64,000 nt of DNA, from the NCBI GenBank assembly GCA_021234155.1, contig JAJEKV010000002.1:4227795-4291794 (forward strand), given 5' to 3'. Shown one piece after another: positions 32,040 through 44,068 of this stretch. This DNA is from Isoetes taiwanensis. Lineage: Eukaryota; Streptophyta; Lycopodiopsida; Isoetales; Isoetaceae. Position 1 is the stretch's first letter. The number at the start of each line of letters is the position of its first letter. Below the pieces are notes generated by a model. That model worked only from the letters and a program-made list of their open reading frames with translations, did no database searches and was not told the origin of the DNA. The position numbers and the translations under genes are program-made.

Positions 32040-34115
32040 CATTAGACACGAGATAGAAACTTCGGGCAAATCAGAAGATGCATCGAGTTACGGGGAACTT
32101 CGGACAAATCGGTAGATGTCAACAAATCAGTAGGTGCATCAAGTCAAGCTCCGATGGGTGCTCAAGCCCCGGACAACAATCTGCCGGTGAATCGCCGGAT
32201 GTATTAAGTCATGCTCCACACCAATCCGCCAAATCGCCAGATGCTCGAGGGTTATGATCTGAACAAATCGTTGGTGAATGTAAGTCACAAGGTAACTTCC
32301 AACCTTTTGTGCTTGTCTTCTTTTTAATTTGACCCATATAGTTACCGAATCGTTAAATTTTTGCAGTATTTGGAAGTGTCTCGAGAGAAAAGGAAGAGCG
32401 GAATTCCAAGGAAAAAGACACCTCAAGACATTACAGGAAGTTTCCAGCTTCTGCTTGCGAAGAGATCTTGCCGGGCGAAGTTTCCAGCCCGCACCAAGAA
32501 ATCTTTGAAGCGAAGTTTCCACCTGCACCAACTCATCCATGTAGAAGACTACAAGGTTAAGCCCAATCCCGCTTGTTTTTACTACAATGGAGTTCGGGTA
32601 GAAGCTATGACAAGAGTGAGTTACTACCTTGCCAAAGAAGATGGTGTTAAGTTGATCACACTTAATGACCACCCGGGGGCGAGTTCATAGATTGGTGCGG
32701 TCGGAAATTTTCATATAGCACTTTTGGTCCGGCCTGCGGGCTCAAAACTTGAGAATCATAGTTAAGGGAGCATTGATGAAACACAAGGACAAATTCAAGT
32801 TCATATGGAGTCGGGATCGATTGTACCAACACAAATTTATTTAACGGTAAAAAGCCAATTTTTTTGAAGCACACGAAAAAGGTCACGACAATTTCCGGTT
32901 TCACAAAAGAGAACGTGCTTCTCATTGATGACGGCCAGATACAAAGGGTACCTCAATCGCCAAACACCATGATCTGTCCAAGCGGGAGCCCCGACAGAGT
33001 AGATGGCAATTTCCTCATGAATGATCTAAAGGTTTGGCTTTTAGGGGGTTAGAAGGGAGGGAATGTGCAAAGTTATGTCGAAAGCAACAAAATCTGTGAA
33101 TATGTTTGATTAATCGAGAGTCAAATTTGTATTAATATGATGAAAAAACATAGAACTAAAGCCTAGAAATAGTATTATTGTGTATATGATGTAACCTCTC
33201 TTGACTTTTTTAATATAAACAAAGTTTTACTTCAATTGTTCATTTCTTGGCTATTTCAACGTTCCTCAAGGTTTTCAATGATCTTCCATTTGCTGAATGT
33301 AAACTTACACCACCGGCCACGAGGGCTGCGAAGTGTTAAGAGCGCACATCAGAGCCGAGAAAACTTGCCACTTGAAGTGTTTAAAGGACAGCCGAGGAGC
33401 CTCTTGTGCTTGATCAAGAGGCAATCGAGAATAATATTGGAGAAAAGTAGGGATTGGTTCGGTGTGGGGATAATCCACTTCTTCATGAGGTTAGTAATTT
33501 AATATAAACAACTTCAGTTGAAGTCTTACATTTGTTTCTTAAATCATCTTGTTTTACCATACCTTGGACTTTGGCGGTATATGCACCAATTCTGCATCAA
33601 GCATGACATGGAACAGAGGTTCCATTTCATGGATCCGCTCATTTACACATTCTTGTCGAGCGAGCTTGCTTCAAAGGACAAACTGTTGAACCCTCAACTT
33701 GCAATTCGGAATGTACCATTACGCCCGGCATGTTATCAGCTGACCTTGGGCCGGTGTATGTCATTGTAGGTCTTGGAGGTTGGCCCGGTTAAATGTCGGC
33801 CAGTGTGTACCATTTTGATGACCTAGAAATGTACAAGGGCTCCGAAACTTTGTCATGAGTTTTGTTGAGGATGCAAACACAAAATTCCCAAGCACCATAA
33901 AAGCAGCCACAAGAAAATTACAAGTTCCCCCCACTCGGTCGATTGCTGGTCGGTGTGGTCACGCTATATGTGTCTTTGTAAAAGAAAGTTGTGGCTGCAG
34001 ATGTGCGAGACTTGGACATACTATCCCAATGCAAGGTGAGTTCGTAAATTTGAAGGTATTACTCATCCAATGTGAGGCTGATATGTTTTTGCGGGGGTGT
34101 ACCAATTTCTAGTGG
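32040..34115 (+). pseudogene. Unrecognised multi-exon coding remnants in giant element
   Basis: Patches of open frame with protein-like composition: 32,361-32,690 (basic, RKKTPQDITGSF, KPNPACFYYNGVRVEAMTRV), 32,830-33,050 (KKVTTISGFTKENVLLIDDG), 33,236-33,480, 33,560-33,765 (RFHFMDPLIYTFLSSELASK) and 33,855-34,112 (PTRSIAGRCGHAICVFVKES). Frames change between patches and introns are likely. The last patches vaguely suggest a C48/Ulp1-type protease, a common passenger of plant transposons, but I cannot see the His-Asp-Gln-Cys series. I do not assign a function. Confidence 0.35.
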
Positions 34116-34429
34116 CAAGCATTTTGTTGGACACGCGAGAATGATGATTGATGTTGTGAAGCACACGATTCTTTGTAGTAATGAAGTTGAGGTTGACAGA
34201 TCAATAGATCTTTACTTGTAATCACATGTTTGTATTATTGTAACCAAAGAGGTTATTCTTGTAACCTATTCTTTCATTGACACTCTAACATACATTGTTG
34301 TATACTATTGTATACAATAGACTTTTCTGGCTGACCAGAGCAACACTCTGGTGGAGTTCAAATCTCCAGAAGTAATTGATGTATTCAAAGATTCATGACA
34401 ATGTGGTAATACATGTCGTGATAGATGTG

Positions 34430-35315
34430 GTGATGCAAATGGTGCATGTGGTGAATCATGTGGTGCATTTGGTGAACCATGTGGTGAATCATGTGGTGAA
34501 TCATAGGTGGCATGTTGGAGCTTACGTGGCATGTTGGAGCATAGGTGGCATGTTTGAGCCTAGGTGGCATATTTGAGCCACCTTGGCATGTTTGAGCCTT
34601 TACATGACCTTTGTTACATGTTTGACTTTCATTGACCAACATGTTTGGTGATGCAAATGGTGCATGTGGTGAATCATGTGGTGCATTTGGTGAATCATGT
34701 TGTGAATCATAGGTGGCATGTTGGAGCTTACATTGGCATGTTGGAGCCTAGGTGGCATGTTTGAGCCACCTTGGCATGTTGGAGAACCTAGGTGGCATAT
34801 TTGAGCCACCTTGGCATGCTGAACCTTTACATGACCTTTGTTACATGTTTGACTTTCATTGACCAACATGTTTGGTGATGCAAATGGTGCATGTGGTGAA
34901 TCATGTGGTGCATTTGGTGAATCATGTGGTGAATCATAGGTGGCATGTTGGAGCTTCGTGGCATGTTGGAGCCCTAGGTGGCATGTTTGAGCCACCTTGG
35001 CATGTTGGAGCCTAGGTGGCATATTTGAGCCACCTTGGCATGTTTGAGCCTTTACATGACCTTTGTTACATGTTTGACTTTCATTGACCAACATGTTTGG
35101 TGATGCAAATGGTGCATGTGGTGAATCATGTGGTGCATTTGGTGAATCATGTGGTGAATCATGTGGTGAATCATAGGTGGCATGTTGGAGCTTACGTGGC
35201 ATGTTGGAGCCTAGGTGGCATGTTTGAGCCACCTTGGCATGTTGAGCCTAGGTGGCATATTTGAGCCACCTTGGCATGCTTGAGCCTTTACATGTTTCAT
35301 TGACCAACATGTTTG
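34430..35315. repeat. Tandem array, about 220-228 bp x 4
   Basis: Units start at GATGCAAATGGTGCATGTGG near 34,432, 34,649, 34,877 and 35,101. Each unit holds two parts: GTGGTGAATCATGTGGTGCA-type words, and alternating GGCATGTTGGAGCC and TAGGTGGCATGTTTGAGCCA words that are themselves tandem. The minus-strand open frame of 210 codons (34,600-35,232) is a by-product of the period. Confidence 0.95.
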
Positions 35316-37090
35316 GTGAAGCGTAAGTCAACAATTGAAGTCAACAATCAATTTACACTAGCTAATTATAACTAAAATTACTAAACAAGTGCCAAGCCAA
35401 CATAATATGATTGGTGTCCAAAAGAATGGCCATTTCGGGGATAGATTTTTTTTTTTTTTTTTAGAAAATAAAATTATGGTCATTCTGAGGTAATTATTAA
35501 GTATCCTACCAAATCATTACGATTAAGATACTAATGGTAATGAAATCCTAAAAATCGTAGCCTACTGAAATTAATTTCACATGGCCTTTATAGGCTATGG
35601 TCGTGAAGGAGAAGCTTGTCGCCCTATTCCTTCCAGCAGGGATGTCGGCTGGCTTGCCGCTCTCCCTCCAGCTCTGCCTCTCCCTCGCTCTCGCCTCCCC
35701 GGCCCTCATACCCGTAAAACCGCGCTATCAATCCCTTTGGTGAGGTCCTTGCCGGTCATGGCATAGGATCTTGGCCAATTTTTTTCATTCTTGGGAGGCA
35801 GATCACGAGAGCCTACTACCCGAAAGCCGAGGCACAGAGAGCTCGATTAAGTATTCCACCTCTTAAAGCTCTGAAGATCTTCGAGACTTCGAGAAGAGGT
35901 GGAATCCTCTAAAATCGATTCCTCGATGAAGCTTCTTCGATGATCCCCAAGATTCCCAAGATTACGATAACTAATGGGCGAAGACCAGGGCCAGAAGAAG
36001 AAGAAGAGGTAGAAGACGAAGAAGATCATGAATTTTTTTTGGAACTCCAAAATTTTCTACAGAGTAAGTAGCATGCATGCATTAAATTTTTGCTTTCTTT
36101 TATGTATTCTAAACTAATTTTCTTCACTTTTTCTTACAGATGAAGCTTGAAGTCCCGGCTGTGCCACCTTTTTTTTCTTTTTTTTTCTTTGAACAGGTTT
36201 AGTGAAACAGGCCTTAGTGCCTCTTTGAATGTAATGGCCTTGTGCCTCTGATTGTAATGGCCTTAGTGCCTTTTTTTATTGTAATGGCCTTAGTGCCTCT
36301 GATTGACTATATGATGGCCTTAGTGCCTTTTTGATCTATTAATGTGAATCATCGTTTTCTGCAAGTCCTACTTAATACTGTCAAAGGAAATACAAAAACC
36401 AAACTAGTTACAACTGATGCACTTCCAAACCAGAGCATTAATGACAGAATTTGTTTTGCAATAGTCCTTGTTTTGCAATAGAACTTGTTTTGCTTTAACT
36501 GTTCTTTGAGTTTCCACTGTTCTTTCAGTTAGTTGAACTGTTCAGTTAGCTGAACTTTTTTGTCATTAATTATAAAATGCAAACAAGGAATTTGAAGGTG
36601 CAGAATCTATGATCTGCACACTAACAAAATATGGTAACCAACTCAGCAAATAGGAAAATATGAGATGGGTGGCTCGGGTTCAAAAGAAATAGAGTTCAAA
36701 AGAAACCGAAAAGAAAACACGAAATTCCACGAAGCAAAAGTTAGTGGCCTTGCAAGAATCTTTGCACAAAGCAGAGCTTAATGAATTTTGGCCTTATATC
36801 AATTCAGAGACCTAATTTGGGATCCATATATTCTTTGTCACCAAAATCAGTCAAGATGCTATCAGAGAATCGAGAGCCATTCCATTTTCTCGAGCCGGGT
36901 CAAAAATGGTCAATGCCCCGGCCGATTATGGTGAAATCGTGGTGAAAGCCGTGGTGAAAAATGTGGTGAAAACGTGGTGATACAAGCGTTGTTTTTATAT
37001 TTCAAGCGGAGAAAAATACATATGGAAATCTACCATACCGGTTATAATAGTTCATACTTCTTATGCAATGAAGTATGCGAGAAAAATCGA
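35316..37090. other. Stretch without a recognised gene, short repeats
   Basis: Contains a Glu/Lys/Arg-coding GAAGAAG tract near 36,000, the TGGCCTTAGTGCC array (36,210-36,330) and a run of GTGGTGAAA words near 36,930-36,990. No gene recognised. Confidence 0.4.
36210..36330. repeat. Tandem array of about 30 bp x 5
   Basis: Copies of AATGGCCTTAGTGCCTYT with variable spacer; one copy reads CTTGTGCC. Confidence 0.9.
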
Positions 37091-37097
37091 GGGAAAA

Positions 37098-38800
37098 CTA
37101 TAACCACGAAGCTGTTTTAAAGAGGTTAATTATGACATACGATTCTTGGGCCTCAATCGGATCCTGCATTGTGAGATCTCGTAACTCTTCTTCTTCAAGT
37201 ATGTTCAAGATTTCATCAAGTGTTTCTGGCTGAATAGTTGGTGTAATCGGCAACACTAAAACATGAGCTTCGTTTACGCTCCCACTTATGATCTGATTCA
37301 TAAAGTATTATCTCGGGTTGTTGTGTCTCCATGCACGGCTTTGTTGAGCACTTTTTTAATGGCTGAAGCATGGATCATTTCCTGCTTTAGTTGGATGAAC
37401 ATATCCTCTTCCTCAAGCATGGGAGAGCCGAGAACTCATCCTCGAATCATACCACCCCCGAACCACATGCGGCTGCACCGGCTCAAGTTAAGTCCCCGGC
37501 GCATGACGTGTAAACAACATCATGCGGTAAAACAACATCTACTACAAAGAAAGGCAACCCTATCGCGCCTTGGCTTCTAATTCTTTAAGCCCATCGGGGA
37601 ATTAACCTATGTTTTAAGCCTAGAATACCTCGAATTCATGGGTCCTCCGCTCCTCTAATATCCGCTCTGTTTCGACGATTATTTGCTCCGGTATAGGTCC
37701 TACCGGATCATTCGCATTTGAACTAAGCGAAATTGTTTGTGCTTTCGTGTTCTCCTTACGTTTTCTTCCGCCATATTTGGATTGGGATAAGCCAATGTCC
37801 GCATGCAAAACTAGATTTATGGTTTCCCCCAATGCTTCACCGCGACAAGCTTTTGAATGATTGACCTTGCATTTGATGTATTGATTTCCAATGATTTCTG
37901 GGTCCCATTCTGTTCATCCTTAATGTAATTTTTACGTGTGTCACTTTCACCCAATCCAATTAAAACAATTGAGAGATTGAAGAGTGAAGATTTATATTAA
38001 ACATATAAAATGATTATATAAGGTTACATTAGATTACAACCGTGATTTCTATCAAACATTTGATTACATGAGCAACAAAATTTTTATATACACTTGCTTT
38101 TCATTCCTGTCGTCTATCAAAAGAGATCACGGGTCCAGCTCCTCCTCCTCATCTTCTATGACCACCGCATCGGTGGCCACGGGTTGGCTTACCCGCCCTA
38201 TATCATCCCATTAGGAGGGAAAGCAAAAAACCATAATGGTGCGGTGTTACCAAACAGAATAGCGACTTCTCCATGTGCATCCCGCAAGCCCTTGTGATGA
38301 TAGAACATATCCACGAAGTGAAGGAATTGTTCCTCTCAGAAACAACCTATCATAACAAAAGCGAGAAACACATCTAGCGTAAAGGCTTGGTAGCCATTAA
38401 GCGAAAAGGTTTCAACCTTTGCGTGTCCCGGGTCAATAGTAGGAGGAATAGGCCAAAGATCTTTGGTGTGTAAAAATTTCGGGAAGGCGAGAGAAAGTTG
38501 AGAGATGAGGAGGTTTGGTATACAATTCATCCTCCGGTGAGAGTTTTCAACATTTCGTGGGTCATATTCTCATCCGGTTGAATAGAGAAATTTCTATTGC
38601 TCGAGAATGTCCATCCATTACGCATGGGTGAAAATAGGGACTGACATGCCTAGGTATCATGGGCTCTTCTTCTCGGTGACATTGTCCCATTCCGGAGTGC
38701 CATCGTTTTCTGGGGGATCCAAGAGGAGAAGTTGACCATGTCTGCTGAAATGGCTAACAGAAATCAAAACTATGAATCAGAAAGCGTAAACTTCGCCCGG
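37098..38800 (-). pseudogene. Unrecognised minus-strand coding remnants
   Basis: In minus-strand order: TPEWDNVTEKKSP near 38,700; PNLLISQLSLAFPKFLHTKD to 38,340; HFVDMFYHHKGLRDAHGEVA near 38,300; VVIEDEEEELDP with a stop near 38,130; a 70-codon frame 37,832-37,620 with SQSKYGGRKRKENTKAQTIS; and an acidic frame 37,301-37,098. The consistent strand and short gaps suggest exons of one or two genes inside the giant element. No domain recognised. Confidence 0.35.
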
Positions 38801-39138
38801 GAGCAAGAAGAATGGCACCTCGGCCTTTTGGGTTGCCCGAGGTCATTAATTTTGCCATCCCATAATGATTTTTGCAGAGGTACTTTGTCGATAAAAGGAT
38901 GATGAGAGGAATTGATGGGACCGAGAATTTAAGGAAAAGGAAAGCATTTCAAAGGAAAAGTCGTTTCGAAGGATCTCTGTCTCGGGGGAAGAGCGAAAAG
39001 TGAAACACGTGGTGAGACATGTGGTGACACATGTGGTGAAATTTATGGCAAATTTTCCCAAAAAAATAAACTTTTACATGGCCCTTCAGCCTAAATTCAA
39101 ATTCTCTCGCTCCTTCACAATTTCATGCTCCTTCCCTC

Positions 39139-40193
39139 TTGCTTCAAGGGGACGCTCTACTCTCACGGTTAAGTGCATTCCATCTCGATCCCAAGATCCT
39201 CGTCAAAAGATATGAACCCTTAGCTACTTTGCTCCAAACTGGGATACACTCTCTCGGATCAAAGAGGATCTCAAACTCGCCAAGATTGGATGCTAATGGT
39301 GTACCGTTCCTCTATTTCGAGACCGGTGGGCGAGCATCTCGGACGAGCAATTTGCCTCGATTTTTGAATACCAACAATCGAGTCCCCACAAAATACAACT
39401 ATTCGGAGATTACATGAGGAACCATAGCAGAGACATTGGAACTTCCAGTGGAACTCGCAGAATATGGGATTGTTCCCGTGGCGTAGATTGGTACACGATA
39501 TTCAATACACTCATGACATGTGGACAGGCACAGTTAGGGGCATCACAGATATAGATATAATTGATATCCCTGATGATGAACTAGAATGGGCTATAGAATT
39601 CTGCAGAGGCACATATCTTATGCATCAAATATGGTGGTTCATGGAAAGCAACCAGTAAGAATGACGGTCGCCAGTTTGAGTACTCTGAGGAATGCTATTA
39701 TCATCACAGGTGCCTGGCAGATGCATATGGCACTTTGATAATTTTGATGTCCACTACCAATGCAGACAGGCTGATTACTGAGCTAAACTGGGGAAATGGC
39801 AACACTCTTATACTTCAGCCTAATTTCCGAGCTCACCATGAATTCCTAAACACCTACCATTTCCACACAAATCACCCCACTCTTCCACATCATTGACTTG
39901 CACCTCTCCCTTTTTTGACAAGAAACAGATCTGCATATAACCGTGATCTTATTAACATCTACATCTTTTTCAGAATTGGTCCGTCACTGTTCAAAGACAT
40001 AACACATATCACAACTACTACTGTTATTATAAAACATTGCTATGTGCTTTCAACAGCACCTACTTCATTTTGTATTTATTTGCATGCTTTATCATGAGTA
40101 GCCTACCTATAAAGGCTCACTCACTATGTTGTACCTTTTTCTATAATTAATGAAAAAACCCCATTCACTAAAAAAAAAAAAAAAAAAAAAAAA
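39139..40193 (+). mobile_element. Coding remnant followed by poly(A)-ended retroposed sequence
   Basis: 39,139-39,416 and an overlapping frame show protein-like sequence (FRDRWASISDEQFASIFEYQ, in the second frame). Further on, 39,464-39,658 gives an acidic frame (DIDIIDIPDDELEWAIEFC). The interval ends in a run of about 24 A at 40,170-40,193 after ...CCCATTCACT, typical of a retroposed transcript or LINE tail. No RT motif and no clear target duplication were found, so the 5' limit is unknown. Confidence 0.4.
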
Positions 40194-40399
40194 ACAATTG
40201 AGCATGGAATTGAGTTTCTTATATTATTCCCAAACAAGGCAAGACACAACAACATATATTCAAAATTTGAATCATTTCCTAACTTTTTGTAAGAATGTGT
40301 TCAACTATTCTTCATCGACATGCTATCTTCATCGGATAAAATCTCGCAAGTTTTTTCGGAATCTTTTTCCTCATCGCCTCGTCTAGCTCAGAACATTCG

Positions 40400-43300
40400 A
40401 GCACCTTTCTTGATCTGCTGCATGGGAACTCAATAGCACAAATTTGAGTAGAGAATACAAGTGACTTTGGCTGGAAGTATGTCAACAACTCATACATCAC
40501 CTTTGACCAGAGGCTTCTTTCTATAGTAAATGCCCTCCACAACGGTTTCACCTCTCATAAACAAGTTTCCATTCGCTTGAAGTCATTTTCAACTTCAAAT
40601 TTTGGCTTGGTGCATAGCAACATCCAAAATATGTAATCCCCCCTCATTCCCTTTAGGTGCGAAAGAATCCAAAAGTCTCTCTCCTTCTCTAAGTGCTTCG
40701 CAAAGTACATTTGCCAAGGTTGAGTATAGTGGTGGGTAGACTTATGGGTCTCTTCCACATCCGCATGAACATTGGAGGATGGTTCAACGACTACAAGGTT
40801 CCATTCATCTACATACAATTTGTTCTCACACATGTCCCATTTTCCATCCAAACAATTGCCGCAAAAAACATGATAGCTTTCTCGGTATGTAGGCGTGTTG
40901 GATTTCGTATCTTGAATCCATGGATGAATGAATTTGCCCGGTTTCTCTCGGAATTGTCTCGCACCCCAAGTCTTTTTCCCCGTTGATATCCTCGTGTTTT
41001 ATTTCCCAAGTATCTCAGAACTTTTCTTCCATTTTCAGTCCACTCGGATGTACCTCATTGAAATTGTTTCTCCGCAATTTTCACTAAATCATGAGCATTA
41101 TCTAGTTTAAGGTCGGGGATGTTTAAGCTGAGACCTCGTGATCCATCTTTTCAATTCTGCCGCCTTCCCATCATGTTCACCTTTTCCATGGTTTGATCCA
41201 AAGAAGTTCCACATCATGTTGACCTCTGTATCACAACCGTACCTTCCAACAAAATAAAATGATCCGGTTTGCTTTGAATTGTGATGCAAAGACCATCTGA
41301 AAATACATAGTCTTTGTTCGGGGACATTGCCTTTCTCGCTTTTAAGTACTCAAAATGTTTCATAAAACAATGTTGAATAAAAAAGTGTGTCATGTTCCCT
41401 ATCATCCCACACATAGTAGTGTGTTTCCTTCTCAATGGTGTAAATGCTGCGTGGATCAAGCGATAGGTTATTTGAACAAATATAGTTATCTAGTTGTTGA
41501 CCCGCGCATGGACTGAACTTCATTTCGCTCCTTAAAAGTATAATTCTTTTTGAAGTCAACCCACGGATAGGTAAGCATCTCGGGCAAGTTATCAAGGAGT
41601 TCTTTGTAATGGCCCCGCCCGCCACTTATATCCGAAGTTGTGTAAAGGAAATTTTGGAAGCTTCTCCAACATTTTGTTCACTGGAAGACTTGCGGTTTCA
41701 TTGTGTTGGTGAACGAGCTTAGACTTCTTGTCACGCCATCTCTCAATACGTTTTTTCATAGTCTAGGTATTCCCACTTCACCATGCCACTATCACTAGAT
41801 TGTTCATGTGGGGTGGATAGGGAACTTCTTAATCCCACACTCTTTACACTCACCCAAAATGCATTCCCTCTTATGGTAAGGTTGGAAGCTAGTTTTCTCA
41901 CATAAGATTCCCCGCCACGGACTTCTTGTGCTACTTATTTTGTATTCAGGGCCTGCATTCACCATATATGTTCCGACCAAAGTCGACAAGTCGCATTTGC
42001 AATTTGTTTGGGTGCTTAGTTCTCATACTATTGAAGCCATCTATTAGCATCAGATTCTAACATGGTATATACTGAAGCAACTATTGAAGTCCTTTAATTT
42101 TACAACAAACCATGGTTTCAAATTTTTCAAACATCCTCCGCTTGATCATAACACTAGGATGTTCCGCCTTGAATTTCCCCGAACAATTGCAACCGCAAGG
42201 AAGATAACAAGGTGATCAAAGATATTTATTGCACACTACATTTTCCACCACACTAGGCACCACATAGCATATATTACGACATTCATCTTACACCTCGTTA
42301 TTCACCACACTAGGCACCACAAAGCATATAATACATAATTTATTGTACACCATATTTTTCACCACACTAGGCACCACATAGCATATATTACGGATATTCA
42401 TCTTACACCTCGTTATTCACCACACTAGGTACCACAAAGCATACAATACATAATTTATTGCACACCATATTTTTCACCACACTAGGCACCACATAGCATA
42501 TATTACATCATTTATTTTACACCATATTTTTCACCACACTAGGCAACCACATAGAATATATTACAAAGATTTATTTTACACCATGTTATTCACCACACTA
42601 GGCACCACATAGCATATATTACAAAGATTTATTTTACACCATGTTATTCACCACACTAGGCACCACAAAGCGTTATATTTATAGCATTTATTTTCCACCA
42701 TATTTTTTTCACCACACTAGGCACCACATAGCATATATATATTACAAAGATGTATTTTACACCATGTTATTCACCACACTAGGCACCACAAAGCATATAT
42801 TTACAAAGATTTATTTTACACCACGTCTCACCACCACACTAGGGCAAAGACATATCCTATATCACAAAGATTAATAGGCACCACACACCACGAAAGCAAT
42901 CACTAACCACACCAACCACATATCACAAGCAATCACTAACCACATACAACATACCACATTAACAATAAAAATGTGGTGAAGATGAAGAAATGAAATAACC
43001 CGCGGATTCTTCCAGATAGTGAGTGGCATGATCCTCTCTTACATTTCGTTCCAATCTTCCCAACTTAACATCCTTTGCATTTGAGAGACCCCATCTTGTT
43101 TCGGGTCCAAAATTGCCGCACAAGTTCTATGACGTAATTGGGAATTGCATCCGCTTCTTCTAACTCTTTTTGTACAAAACCCATTTCCCCCTTTGCAATC
43201 TATCTCTTCCCTCTTCAATTTTGCTTTTGGTAAGATTCCTAGGATGAACACCCGCCAGTTTACCAAAACCCCGAAAGCTAATCGGGATTAGCACTTTTCG

Positions 43301-43700
43301 TATTAATGCTTCCTCTTACGCCATAGCAAGGCAACTACTCTTTGGTCGCTAAACCGTCATTGATGTTAGACTTCTTCACAAGTTGAATGGAAGCCTCGAG
43401 GTTGTCGACCACAATGCTCTTGGCTTGCAAATCTTTTCGACTCTTCACCAAATACGCTTGTCCATTGTGTCATCCTCGCAGAAAATCTCAGAAAACCTCT
43501 TTTTCTTATCTTTGCTGCCCAAGCCTTTAGTGGTGCTATGAAATGAAGATAGCAATTTTAATACCATCCGACGCCTAGTAGAGGCCGTTCGATGGATCCT
43601 CCTCCGGCCGATGCAATTTTGCTAATTCTTCTTTAGCTTCTTTTTTTCTTTTCCTTTGGCGCCTTTTTATGATCCCGTTCTTGTTCTAGAGTTCTCTTTT
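40400..43700 (-). pseudogene. Transposase-like protein remnant (HGKG family)
   Basis: Minus-strand segments follow the order I recall for an unnamed family of long proteins widespread in mosses, lycophytes and some animals: an N-terminal part near 43,500-43,010; KLQMRLVDFGRNIYGEC near 42,000; a cysteine cluster CILGECKECGIKKFPIHPT near 41,840; a KLPKFPLHNFGYKWRAGPLQ block near 41,640; VDFKKNYTFKERNEVQS near 41,540; FFGSNHGKGEHDGKAAELKR near 41,180; then IFWMLLCTKPKF and GETVVEGIYYRKK (40,640-40,520), ending near 40,440. The acidic D/E residues and the H-G-K-G-x-x-D-G motif suggest a DDE-type nuclease, which is inference. Many frameshifts and stops make it inactive. The 58-bp array at 42.24-42.87 kb splits it and probably occupied an intron. 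Confidence 0.6.
42222..42868. repeat. Tandem array, about 58 bp x 11
   Basis: CACCACACTAGGCACCACA recurs eleven times between about 42,247 and 42,850, separated by AT-rich linkers (AAGCATATATTACAAAGATT, TATTTTACACCATGTTATTC). CACCACA-rich irregular sequence continues to 42,990. Confidence 0.95.
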
Positions 43701-43971
43701 CTTACCGTGGTCGGTTTGAGATTTTAGGCAGATTTGCTTCCAAATTAAATGATTCAAATTATGAACCGGATTGATCCACAACCGGATTAAGCGCCATAGC
43801 CGCGGTGCTTCGTGAAAGGGGTGGGTGGGTCGGGTTTAGAAATCGGTTCGGTGGAGATTGAATGGGGCAGGTGGCGAGGGAATTGGAATGGGACGGTGGC
43901 GTAGGAATCGGGTTGTTGCAGTTCAAGAAATGATTGAATCCGGGCAGTACATGCACTAGGCGCCAAACAAA

Positions 43972-44068
43972 CATTTAAAATCGCACCACAAATTTGATAT
44001 CTCCCACCACATTTTTAGGGGGGACAGGGGGGACACCCAGGGTGTTCCACTACAACATGCTTTCACCC
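43972..44068 (-). repeat. Right terminal inverted repeat of giant element
   Basis: 44,043-44,068 is the exact complement of the left 26 bases. Inside it lie a G-rich tract (GGGGGGACAGGGGGGACACC at 44,018-44,037) and TCCCACCACA matching the left inner block. Confidence 0.75.

Larger units (their letters stand above)
28282..44068. mobile_element. Giant TIR-bounded element, candidate decayed DNA transposon
   Basis: The left end starts GGGTGAAAGCATGTTGTAGT; the same 26 bases occur in reverse complement at 44,043-44,068. Similarity continues inward in blocks (TGTGGTGGGA and AATTTGT) for about 95 bp. TTTC flanks both sides directly, a possible 4-bp target duplication. The interior carries mirrored GTGGTG/CACCAC repeat arrays and coding remnants on both strands, including a transposase-like gene at 40.4-43.7 kb. 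The terminus contains TTGTAGTG, the complement of a CACTA end but facing the wrong way for this interval, so two unrelated outward-facing CACTA ends remain an alternative. No superfamily is assigned. Confidence 0.55.

Noticed and set aside
33855-34112. Ulp1/C48 protease domain
   Set aside because: A cysteine in a GRCGHAICVF context and the setting suggested it, but the preceding His and Asp motifs could not be found. Left as unrecognised.
34600-35232. 210-codon minus-strand frame with repeated MLVNESQTCNKG blocks
   Set aside because: The repetition follows the DNA tandem array exactly; composition reflects the array and nothing suggests translation.
42222-42868. Regular array that resembles a CRISPR array by spacing
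   Set aside because: The linkers are repeats of each other, the genome is eukaryotic and no cas genes exist. It is an ordinary tandem array.
28282-44068. Simple CACTA element between the two inverted ends
   Set aside because: The CACTACAA words in the ends face outward from this interval rather than inward, and no CACTA transposase was recognised.
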